Assembly: GCF_037042905.1 (NCBI RefSeq)
Contig: NC_087251.1
Location: 47,812,373 to 47,876,372 of the forward strand
Reading direction: 5' to 3'
Source: Lytechinus pictus
Lineage: Eukaryota > Echinodermata > Echinoidea > Temnopleuroida > Toxopneustidae
DNA: 64,000 nt
Made by a program: the position numbers and the translations under genes. The notes beneath the pieces were generated by a model that did not search any database, was not told where the DNA came from, and saw only the letters and a list, made by a program, of their open reading frames with translations. This document shows, in pieces, positions 12,301 through 20,807 of the stretch. Every line of letters begins with the position of its first letter. Within the stretch, counting starts at the first letter, position 1.

Positions 12301-14995
12301 CAAAATAAATTGTAACTTTACCGGTTTTTAAAACTTTTTTTTTCATTTAGGACGTCGAAGGGATAGTTTATTTGTGAGAAAAGTCACTATTATTTTGCCA
12401 ATATCATTGCAAAGAAGCATTTGCTATTTCCCCTTCTTTTCTTCATTTCGGGGGAGGCCAGGGATTTGTTAAATTTCGTATCCAATAGAAAATCGTTTAT
12501 TAACTTATACAAAAAAATTGGAGTCCTTTCAAACAAATATGTGGAAAAAATGATTTGTGCTGGTGATGTGTCCAAAAACTCTTTAAACATGTCATTCCAA
12601 TAGTCTGTCTAGGTTGAGAAGTTTGACATTTCATTTGAAAAGTGAGCTTCTTCTGTAGTGATCACCAACTGACAATGACTGACAATTTGAATTGAATCAC
12701 TAATTTCTCAATTTCATGGTCCCTTAATATGGAAAGTAAATTTTCTGACCATACATTACAAAACAGTTTTTTATATCTGACTCTTTCCTTTCCTAATTTC
12801 CTTTCTCCTACTTTCTCTTTAATATTTGTTTGTTTGTTAATGTTTTTTTTTGCCATGGTGATATATTTCTTTTGAATTTGCTGTTATTCTATTTGATATT
12901 ATTCTTGAATGCTTTTTTAATCTTGGCATATAAAAGTAAAGAATTAAAATATATATATATACTGATATTTGGGTGTCAAATAAGCTGAAATATATATTTG
13001 ACCCCTACTGTTCTAGATCTGTAGTGCAGTGGGCTGTCCATAGTTAAAGGGGTACTCCAAGTTGAAAATAATATCTGAATAACATAGAGTAAAATGCACA
13101 GAGCAAAATGCTGAGAATTTCATCAAAATTTGATAACAGCAATATATTTTAAAACAATATGCACGTCATCATGAACATTTATTAGGTGGGCTGATCATGA
13201 TGTCATATTCCTACTTTCCCTTTTCTTTATATTGTAGGATGGTTATTTTGTCATTTTTCTATTTTGTTCATTTTCTTTATCTTGTGCTTTCTTCAGCTGT
13301 TTTACATTTCTGTTCTGTCTAGACTTGAGTTCATTTGCATTTCTTTTCAGCACTGCCCTTGCAGTCTGAACTTAGGTTATTTGAGTTTAATTATATTCAG
13401 TTTTCATTCATCCTTCTCCACATTGGATTATTTTCCTCTGATTCTCTTTTGTCATCTTCATTCCTTTTCTATTCAGGTGTTCCACTCATTCCATCCCTCA
13501 CCTGACTCCTTAGTTTCTAATGCCATTATTACATAATCACACAGACATCTTTTATCACCTTCATCTTATTCCTCATTGGTTTATATTATGAATTGGATTA
13601 CTACATTTCAGTTGGGTTCTTCTATTTTCTTTAATTTCATTGGTTAGCTTTAAGATGATTTAAATAATGTTATGTTACTGTAGCAACAACTTTGATGTGG
13701 GCCGAGGAAGGCCAAAGGTATAAATAGAGAGAGTATTTTAATAAATGCATGAGACACTCACAGACACAGATGCAAAGATACGACACTACAGATCCAGTCT
13801 CTTCGTTTAGTTATTCTCTGTCTTCTCTTCCTGATATGTTATGTTTGCTGTTAAGTTCCTGAGTTATGCTATTGTTTTAAAACTGATTATTTTCTTCTCA
13901 TCAAGTAGGTGTTTAGTTTTAAACCCTACATTATTACATAGTATTGTGGTCTGAAATGCTACACCACGGGCGGTTTTGGGGGCTCTGCGTGCGCGTGTCC
14001 CTAGATTGGTGGACTTACTTACGTACGGCTGTGCGTAAGTACGGAGTCTCGCTCGCGCTTCCTCTCACCGGTCGCCATCACTTTGAAAGTCGGATCAACA
14101 GCGAGGAGGACTTGTTCTACCTGACATTTCATCCTCTTCGCCTTTCCGTCAATCGGTGTTTCCTACTACTAGTTAGTGCTGCCAGGGCTTATTATGCTAC
14201 ACACAAATTATATTTCACATCCTAATATCTTCATCTAAGTTACTTTGAGCTTTGTTGGTGTATTCTTTTTGGCTGGCCAGTCAGCGAGTTGCAGCTTCAT
14301 CAGGCTAGGTGAGTTTTATTTTCTCCCACCCCCCTTTCTTTTTCCCCCATGAAATTTAGCCCTTTAGAATTCCACAGTATTGTAAATACAAGTGTGTATG
14401 ATATGTAACCCTAAATAAGTTGCAGCAATGGATAGGAATGCATTGAATTGAATTAGTTGAGTTTTTTTTATTCATATAGAAAAAATCTGAATAAACATGT
14501 CTTCATATAATAAAAAAAGAAGTGATATGACATCAGTATGCTCATTAAATATTTATGAAGACATGCCTAGAACTGTTTCACCAAAATATTGCAAGTCTTT
14601 ATTAAAATGTCATAACTTTTGCTATTCCTTGTTTGATTTTAATGAAATTTCTAGTGTTTTGTCACTCTGATTTTTCATTATCTGTCCAAATAAAATTATT
14701 TTCTCCCTAGAGTATCCCCTTTAAACCACAAGTTTATACCAGAGTTTGAATTAAACATGAGCTCAGAATACAGGCCTATGGGTGTAGACCAAGTGGCAAT
14801 TTACTCACCTCCTTTGTCTCCGAACGCTTCAAAGAACATGAGAGTGAGGTCACCATCGGAGACCATCGAGAGAAAGAAACAAATGACTAGCGTCACCAGA
14901 AGAATCAGAGCGATGAAGTAAAGGATGCGGATGGATAGAAGGATGAAGACCGCTGCGATGCACAGGGCTACAAGGTAGATGGTGTCAAGAGCCAT
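1518..14995 (-). CDS. DHRS7: DHRS7-like short-chain dehydrogenase/reductase, six coding exons
   Basis: Exons joined on the minus strand: 14995-14809, 9589-9507, 8785-8612, 5268-5029, 4253-4134 and 1709-1518. All junctions are GT-AG, phases agree, and the product is 331 aa (human DHRS7 is about 339). Seen: a very hydrophobic N-terminus (residues 4-47) that would anchor it in the ER membrane; the cofactor motif TGASSGIG at 73-80; NNSG at 154-157; structural Asn 179; catalytic Ser207; and YAASK at 220-224. These are the full SDR Asn-Ser-Tyr-Lys set. The family reduces or oxidises steroids, retinoids and carbonyl lipids with NADP(H); the substrate here is unknown. The C-terminus stops after KWLV, about 30 residues earlier than vertebrate DHRS7, which continues with a basic tail. 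An AATAAA at 1478-1473 would give a short 3'UTR. Other DHRS7 paralogues are possible. Confidence 0.9.
1791..2379. mobile_element. T2/Kolobok-type MITE with about 200-bp arms
   Basis: Starts TTAAAGGAGAATGAAAC and ends in its approximate reverse complement before a TTAA (right terminus slightly mutated). Long arms pair, e.g. AGATCCTCCCGTTGGCAATG with the matching block at about 2210-2233. TTAA duplication plus AAAGG termini is the T2/Kolobok pattern. Intronic in DHRS7. Confidence 0.75.
2509..3014. mobile_element. T2/Kolobok-type MITE
   Basis: Begins TTAAAGGGGTACTCCAGGC, ends ATCCTTTTAA. Inner arms with ATGAATATTCA and a GATGTCAT/GTGAAATCATC pair are shared with the elements at 13044, 51176 and the window end. 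Confidence 0.7.
3275..3301 (+). repeat. Poly(A) tract
   Basis: Uninterrupted run of A of about 25-27 bases, possibly the tail of an old retroposed copy; nothing recognisable upstream. Confidence 0.7.
4134..4253 (-). CDS. DHRS7: DHRS7-like coding exon 5
   Basis: Residues 229-268, GFFDTVRCELADKN to the post-active-site motif CPGPV and NALREDFTK. Acceptor CTTTCAG, donor GTGACT; exactly 40 codons. Confidence 0.92.
4592..4627. repeat. 36-bp perfect palindrome centred on TGACGTCA
   Basis: ACTATCCTGCACTC, then TGACGTCA, then the exact inverse of the left half. A direct copy of the left half with the CRE-like core lies at 4562-4584. DHRS7-like intron. Confidence 0.95.
4788..4842. repeat. Long hairpin with CCGCAC arms
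   Basis: AATGGATATACCGCAC pairs with GTGCGGTATATCCATT, with CGGTCC/GGACC inside; loop about 4 bases. Confidence 0.85.
5029..5268 (-). CDS. DHRS7: DHRS7-like coding exon 4
   Basis: Residues 149-228. Holds NNSG, the active-site Ser and the YxxxK pair. Donor GTAAGT; acceptor TGTAAG. The reading continues past the donor in genomic DNA, so an open-frame-only reading would wrongly extend it. Confidence 0.93.
5536..5755. mobile_element. Compact 220-bp T2-like MITE
   Basis: TTAAAGGAATTAAAACCCAA at the left pairs with TTGGGATTTGGTTTCCTTTAA-type sequence at the right; the arms of about 65 bp include AAGAGAAGCAAT / ATTGCTTCTCCTC. It is nearly all hairpin. Confidence 0.75.
6440..7055 (+). repeat. Second TGACC-rich repeat element, about 150-bp units
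   Basis: ATATGAGCCTAGGTT recurs at 6621, 6777 and 6923, and each unit has TGTGACCTTGACCTTTGACC-like sequence. Starts GAGTGTCGCTAAGGCGAGCA and ends with GACGGACGGAC-like and CGTCGAGGACGGGCATATAA sequence. Confidence 0.7.
8147..8225 (+). repeat. 5'-end fragment of the TGACC repeat family
   Basis: GAGTGGAATGCTTATGGCAG through TAGCAGCAGTGCTGACTTTC, without any internal units. Confidence 0.6.
8612..8785 (-). CDS. DHRS7: DHRS7-like coding exon 3
   Basis: Residues 91-148, starting GAKVILSARRVNELERV, the second beta strand and cofactor-specificity region, and ending DRYGK. Acceptor CTGTAG, donor GTAAGT; phase 0 at both ends. Confidence 0.92.
9507..9589 (-). CDS. DHRS7: DHRS7-like coding exon 2
   Basis: Residues 63-90 with the dinucleotide-binding motif TGASSGIG and the helix EELAYQLARK. 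Acceptor TTGTAG, donor GTATGA. Confidence 0.92.
9637..11938 (+). repeat. Array of about 163-bp TGACC-rich units, with duplicated 3' half
   Basis: Begins with AAGTGGAACGCCTCTGGC and AGTCTCGCCTGCATTA, then repeats a unit of about 163 bp (GTTCATTGACC recurs at about 10063, 10226, 10389 and 10551). It ends in GCC/GTC triplets and CTATGCAGGCGAGAC, which is inverted relative to the start. Units carry TGACCTTTGACC motifs. DHRS7-like intron 1. Confidence 0.8.
10323..11938 (+). repeat. Tandem duplication, 812-bp period
   Basis: The block 10323-11134 is repeated at 11135 to about 11938, nearly identical. Differences seen include CTTTGGTT versus CTTCGGTT and a 6-base shorter GCC run in the second copy. 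Confidence 0.85.
11939..13043. other. DHRS7-like intron 1, unassigned
   Basis: AT-rich, with a short AT dinucleotide run near 12950. Overlapping frames at 12390-12603 on both strands have no family features. Confidence 0.5.
13044..14724. mobile_element. Interrupted T2/Kolobok-type MITE (1.68 kb)
   Basis: Left end TTAAAGGGGTACTCC (13044) and right end GAGTATCCCCTTTAA (14724) match the 2509 element, and both inner arms are recognisable. The middle (about 13265-14460) is foreign and includes a candidate solo LTR. Confidence 0.65.
13668..14411 (+). mobile_element. Candidate solo LTR inside the MITE
   Basis: Starts TGTTATGTTACTG, has a TATA box GGTATAAATAGAG at about 13719, and is flanked on both sides by TAAATAA (13661-13667 and 14412-14418). 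The right terminus GTAACCCT is not the canonical CA, so this is tentative; no internal retroelement genes are present. Confidence 0.4.
14809..14995 (-). CDS. DHRS7: DHRS7-like coding exon 1
   Basis: Residues 1-62 plus one base. Hydrophobic anchor region followed by SDGDLTLMFFEAFGDKGG; donor GTGAGT. The ATG is the first in frame, and a possible acceptor lies about 16 bases upstream. Confidence 0.88.
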
Positions 14996-15880
14996 TTCGG
15001 ATGCTTTTTCCCTTCATAAAAGAAAATTATTTATTTATTTGTCAGAGGATAGTTCTTTGGGGAGCAAACTGACCAACAATTGAACGAAATACAGAATATA
15101 TGCATTTTCAGGACTTTGTGACCAGAGCATTTGGTTTTAAACAGGTAAAAATCTTCCTTATTTCAGGGGCGTGATTTTATTACCAGAAAATATGATAAAT
15201 GAAGAGAAAAAAGTAAGAAAAAACCAAATTTAAAAATTCAATTGGTTCTCCTATTCTCTCTATGTCCATTGGCTCCTTTGAGCTAATTTACATACCGGTA
15301 TTGCTAAGTATGTTCTGTATTAATTATACAGTTATGTTGTGAGTCAGGTAGGCTAAGTGTACTAAGAAGTAAGAAGACTAAGTACAAGATACACTCACAG
15401 ACAATATGATCCTGACACGGAACATTAACATTATTTCTTTCCTTGTTTCTGTTATGTTCAATGCTGATGTTATTGTTCCAGAACATTGCTGATTATTTTG
15501 AACAGGCTTCGCTGGACACGGAATGGCAAAGAGAAAAAATATTGACGTTCAGACAGTGATGGCCATACAATAGTATAAACTATTGCAGATTTTTGTGGCA
15601 AATGAAAGATGATATTGAGATTTATTTTGTTAGTGTCAGTTTATTCTACCGTAAACAAAATCTATGGAGAAAACAAGGTATTACTATTAAACAATAAACA
15701 TATTTCAATTAATCCAAATCATAATTCATATATTCTCAAGTTTTTTAATATTATTAATAATTTAGGCCCTATATATTAGTTTGTGCCAAGAAATTCATAA
15801 AAAAACAAAGCAGAAAAGCATGTGATAATATTACATACAAAATTAACACAATACGTTTAGATTTTGCTCCGGTACTTACT

Positions 15881-16075
15881 TCACGAAAATGTTAGCAGGC
15901 CTAAAAGTATTAATTATGGTTTCTGAAAACCACCGGCACCGCTGCAGGGAAGCGAGGCCGAGGCGAAGCCGAAGGCCACGGGCACGGCGGGGGAGCTGCT
16001 CCGTCGGTTCAGTAACTTGCTTGGTAAGCTAGCTACCGCTGCCTACTACGGCTATGTTTACCGTTGTTGAGATGA
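15881..16075 (-). promoter_or_regulatory. Probable DHRS7-like promoter and untranslated first exon
   Basis: A GC- and CpG-rich block (about 15930-16065) in an AT-rich setting lies upstream of the ATG exon. On the minus strand a good donor (GAA then GTAAGT) sits at 15880/15879, and an acceptor precedes the ATG exon at about 15011. Exon limits and start site are inference. Confidence 0.45.
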
Positions 16076-16080
16076 GTTCG

Positions 16081-16112
<32 letters not shown>

Positions 16113-16950
16113 TTATTTGGCAAGTCACCATAACATATATACAGTAGCATTAAAACAACAGGCTTGCACAGGATGACCCACGAAAGCTCGAAAGCTTATT
16201 TCCAGAGGGGTCCTCAATATACAGAATTAAGATAATAAAATGTTAAAATTATACTATTTACATATTAAAAATGAAGAAAAAAAATCAGAATTTACTATTA
16301 CCAATAAATAAGATATATAGACAATAAATAAGATATATACAAGAATATAACGAAGAAGAAGGAGAAAAGAAGGAGAAGGAAGAGGAGGAACAGAAGAAGA
16401 GAGGGGACGAGGAGTAGAAGGAGACGGAAGAAACTGATAACGAAGGGAAATAAATAAGGAGAAGAACAACAGCATAAACGTGACGACAATAACAACAAGA
16501 AGAGGAGAATAGGAAGAAATAAAACAAATAGAAAGAATAGAAGAAAGGACATATCGAAGCTTCAATCAAACTATGTAAAATACATAATAATACCTAGTAG
16601 AGAAGAGAAAAGAACTAGGTCAGTATTCAGGCTAAATCAACCGTACAACATATCATTTGCATCTTCTTTTTGACTCTCAAGTGAAAGATATTCTTTCAAT
16701 TTCCTCTTAAAATGCAAAAAGTTTCCTATTTCCTTTATATCATTGGGAAGGGAATTCCAATGTTTTATAGCATTGTAATAAAATGAGTTACCAATACTAC
16801 CTACCCTTTCTGGTAAGCAAAAATTGAAATGGCTGTTTCTTGTATTATAGTTATGTATTTCGGTAACTAGATTAAAGTTTGATCCAATGTAATGATTCGA
16901 TCTATTGTGATAGATTTTATGCACGTGGTGCAAAATAAGCTGTTTTGATC
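16081..16950 (-). mobile_element. LINE 3' fragment with (GATT)n end
   Basis: A minus-strand frame at 16933-16637 encodes a typical non-LTR ORF2 C-terminus: IHNYNTRNSHF, NSFYYNAIKHWNSLPNDIKE and FKRKLKEYL. Downstream of its stop is a purine-rich stretch (about 16340-16440), and the element ends in eight GATT units at 16081-16112, i.e. (AATC)n on the element strand. A simple-repeat tail is usual for several LINE clades. 5'-truncated. Confidence 0.7.
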
Positions 16951-18234
16951 TTTTGTTGACTTCAAGAAAACCTGCTCCAGAGAGTTCGGTGTAGCCAACA
17001 TGGCTTCCTTTTGCCGGACCAATTTTGCAGTAATCTCAACACATGGACAAGTTAGTCATATCTTTATCCACCAACCACGAGCTTTATGTGATGAGTAGTA
17101 AGATGTATACAGGTATTACAGCTACACAGCTATCTCTGCTCTGTAAGATGTAAAGTTATCTGACGACGTCGACGGTACCGGTACTTTAGAGTTTGAACGT
17201 GGTATACTAATTTGGTTATCCGTGGACGACTATGGAACGCCAAGTGATGTCTAAAACCAGCATTTCCACACGAAAACTAAAAAACAGATTTCCCGAAACC
17301 ATTGACCTGGATAATGCCGAAACTGAATCCCAAATTTCCTGAAACTCAGTGGTAGGTGTATTTATTTTCCTGGCATTTTCAATTTTTTTAATGAACAACA
17401 ATATAGCAAGCTAGAACCTATAGGCCTATAATTTTTGTTTTTATTCATACACTTTCTAAAATAAGGGGGGGGGGTCTCCTACACACGCACACACACACAC
17501 ACTAAACAGCGTCTGGGAGAATGAAACAGAGCCAAAATAAAAGAAAAAAGAAGAGAGGCAAAAAAGGAGAGGGTGGGTTAAAGAAAAAATAATTCTGACG
17601 TTTGGGCCCTGCATGAGTCTCATTTATTCCTCTAAGTTAGTCCCCTGTCTCCTTTGTCGGATTTTGTTTATCTTTATATTTTACATGGATGGACAATTTG
17701 CCGAGAAGAATTAAGACAGTGATTCGATAGGCGTAAATATAATCAGCGCTCGGATCAGCGCTGCAATCAATCAGTGGCATGATGATTAAAATGAGCCCAG
17801 AAAATAAATAGGGGCGATCATCGGAGCCAATGACACACGGAGCAAAATTTCGAGGATGAAAAAGTCGCGAGCGAAAATGTTGGCCTTTTTTAAATTAAAG
17901 TTTAATTTTGTGATAGATTTAGTTGACCCTATAATCGTGGCACCCCTTTTCAATAAGTTTATTTTCTGACCTTTTCTGTTATTGTGAAACTTATTTTTTC
18001 TAGTATATAGACAGGGCCACTACAAATAGTAAAAATCTGACTTCGATTTTAAACAATATTTTGAAAAGGAAAACCATATCACGTTTTTGAAAGGCGTGCG
18101 GCAGTAATCTGAACTTTAAATTTTATAATGACTGAACCACCATATCGCTTCACGTAAAGTCACACAGTATATATATATATTAAGTATGTCATCACGTGCA
18201 TATATATTTTTTTTACTAATGATTTAAGATTTTG
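16951..18234. other. Intergenic between DHRS7-like and UQCC3-like genes
   Basis: Contains a (CA)n microsatellite at about 17484-17503 and nothing coding that I can support. Confidence 0.5.
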
Positions 18235-18287
18235 AAGGAGTATTACAGAAAGCTGTTATTATAACAGCTTTCTGCAATAAACTCCTT
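18235..18287. repeat. 53-bp hairpin
   Basis: AAGGAGTATTACAGAAAGCT pairs with AGCTTTCTGCAATAAACTCCTT-type sequence, with almost no loop. Confidence 0.75.
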
Positions 18288-18299
18288 AATACAAGTTAT

Positions 18300-18480
18300 T
18301 TTGTTTATGTACTTGCACTGGGGAATCCAGGGCCGGCGCGATCGATGTGCCCCCCCTCCCCTTGAGAGGCATAATAAGAAAGTGTAATGTAAATTTGGCA
18401 TTCTAACACAAGTGTGCACCGTTTTTTCTCTTTTTTTTTTGCTTGTCAAATTTTCTGTGGACGAAATTACCTGAAATTTT
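18300..18480 (-). repeat. Dispersed GCTTGTCAAATTTTC repeat family, copy 1
   Basis: GTGCCCCCCCTCCCCTTGAG then TTGCTTGTCAAATTTTCTGT; related to copies at about 21400-21640 and 31195-31450, all with G/C runs about 150-200 bases from the TTGTCAAATTTT word. Confidence 0.55.
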
Positions 18481-18784
18481 GGGTAAAATTAAACCATTTT
18501 TTTGCTAACTAATGAAACAATCTTGAATCTTGCATGAAGTCTATCATAGCTTCAGGGATAAGAACTTTGGAAGCTATCGGATTTGGCAAACAACGAATCG
18601 ACCTTAACCTTTCAGTCACCAACAGAGATGTCCTCAGTCTCCATCGCTTTGCAAACAGATCGATATAGATAATTTAAAGCTCTGTCAGATTTATCAAAGA
18701 ATTAAGTGGTTTAAGAAAGTCCCATGTGTTTTTTTTTTCTTTGCTCTAGAGGTTACACTTATTTCCCTGTTGTTTGGCCTGGTT

Positions 18785-20048
18785 CAGTGGCGTAACTACG
18801 GGGGGGGGGGTATGGGGGGCACGTGCCCCCTCCCCCCAATCGTCTGGCAAAAAAACGGGGAAAAGGAGAAAAAGAGGAAGAAAGGAAAAGAAACGTATGT
18901 TATGTTACTGTATATTACATGAGAAACATTTTTTTCATAACTTTATTAAACATAATTTGCTCAGGGCCTATAGTTCCTGGTGCTCGCATTGTCTGTTTAA
19001 CTATATTTAATAGATTAAATATTTTTTCGGAACACTACAGTTTTCAAGCATATTAAAGAGACCTCAGACGTCAAATCAAGTCAATATACATCAAATATAT
19101 TTCCTCGCACTTCGAGTTTTTATTGTTTTATGTAGTGACATAATATGCTTCTTTTTCGGACTATTTAAAGTGATTGCCCCATTTTAAGGTCTCAATGTAA
19201 AACATTTCCTGTCCATGCTTACGTTCGCATTAGTGGATTGGTGAGATATGTCTGCTCTTCATGAGTCCCTTTTTCTGATCTGAATATCAAAAATTTTCAG
19301 CTCGCGCATCGCGCTTGAAATACGTATAGTCTTAATTGTGAATTCATACAAACAAGTCTTTAAATGCTCCTCTTCAGGCAGGTCTGAATTTCCAAAATTT
19401 TCAGCTCGCGCTCGCAATATTCGATTATAGTGAGGTGCGTATATGATTACAATATACTACAAGTGCTTCCTGTGTTTAGATGTAATTCTAACATAATCAG
19501 CAAGCGCTTGGCACTCGCATTAGATGACTATGGTGAGATATGTATACTAGACTTAATTGATTCCTTTTGGGGTCAATATATACAAAAGTTCCAGGTCGCG
19601 CTTCACGCTCGTATTGTTTGTTTAGCGAGACAGGTACGTATCATGAGAACAAAAAATTGCTTATATAATGTCCCTTTTAGGTCTGAATATAAAAAATGTC
19701 GTGCTTTGCGCTCAATGATTTTTTTATCAGTAAGATACATAAACATTTAATGGCACTGGCACTGTCCTTAAAACGTCTCTATTATAGGTCAGTATATATA
19801 CCTGACAACTGAGCGCATTTCGCGCGCTCTCTATATACCGTGTTTACACTTAATCGGCATTTGCATCGGCTCGCGGTTCTGAACCGCGAGCTGTAACAAC
19901 GTGTAAACGCAATCCAAATGCCGATTCTGCATCGGTATTTGGTTCTGAACCAAATGCCGATTAAATGTAAACACGGTATAAGTGACTCAAATTTTTTGCT
20001 GGTGCCCGGCCCCCCCCCCCAATGCCCCCGACCCACGGTACGCCACTT
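18785..20048. mobile_element. Non-autonomous hAT element with perfect 8-bp target duplication
   Basis: Left terminus CAGTGGCGTAACTACGGGG, right terminus ACGGTACGCCACTT. The flanks are identical 8-mers GCCTGGTT (18777-18784 and 20049-20056). An 8-bp duplication with CAGTGGCG ends is a hAT hallmark. The 1264-bp interior has no transposase. Confidence 0.85.
19834..19980. repeat. Nested 147-bp foldback with two GGTTC-T-GAACC hairpins
   Basis: Outer arms TATACCGTGTTTACA / TGTAAACACGGTATA enclose two smaller hairpins, GCTCGCGGTTCTGAACCGCGAGC and ATTTGGTTCTGAACCAAAT, with the same loop. It sits inside the hAT element. Confidence 0.8.
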
Positions 20049-20696
20049 GCCTGGTTATTTGGCTTCCACCATCAGTCGCCCCCAATTAATTGCGGGGGGG
20101 GGGGAGATTTTACCCGCTCCCTAGGCAAGGACAATAACATTTAACAAACAAATGCTCTACAATGCCAACTTCATCATGAAAAAAAAAATTAGGTCGCTGC
20201 CAATCCTCGTATATCGTAGAATAAGAGGGGCATATATAGTGCATTAAAAATACCCCCCCCCCCTCCACCGCTGTATTTTATCTTTCATCTTTTTCATGGG
20301 CATCAAAATTTTACTGTTATTTAGAATGGCTGTCAGGTTGTGTCGCATGTAGTACATTCTAATATTTCTGTTTTGCAAAATACATGACAATCAAGTGAAG
20401 TATTAGTACCATGCAGAACTTAATTTATTTCAATGAGGCGTGATGAGATTTCATCAATGAACATTATCTATATGATCTATTCTCACTTTGGCGTTTCATA
20501 AAAATAAGAAAAGAGTGGTGACTGTTCTCAGAACTACAGCCATGCAATTTTAATGAATTTAGTTATTGCGATCGATAGCGCGAGAACGCAATCCGATCTT
20601 GCATTTACGTAACATATCTATACTTCAATCAACGGGATCGGGATTAACATAACGGTGAATTTGTTTTATAAATAAGGAGTCAATCAGCTAGTAATC

Positions 20697-20807
20697 ATGT
20701 CGAATGCATTTCGATACTTTCTCTCCATTGGTATAATGGGAGGAAGTGTGTTTGGTGGATGGGTCTTGATGAAAACTGTCACGCCAGATACTGAAGAGCT
20801 TGTAAAG
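20697..20807 (+). CDS. UQCC3: UQCC3-like exon 1
   Basis: Residues 1-37: initiator Met, membrane helix and TVTPDTEELVK. Donor GTAAGC follows directly. The open frame continues into the intron to 20939, but that part is repeat-derived. Confidence 0.8.

Noticed and set aside
16254-16569. Three overlapping hydrophobic minus frames
   Set aside because: They are translations of a purine-rich low-complexity stretch in a LINE tail.
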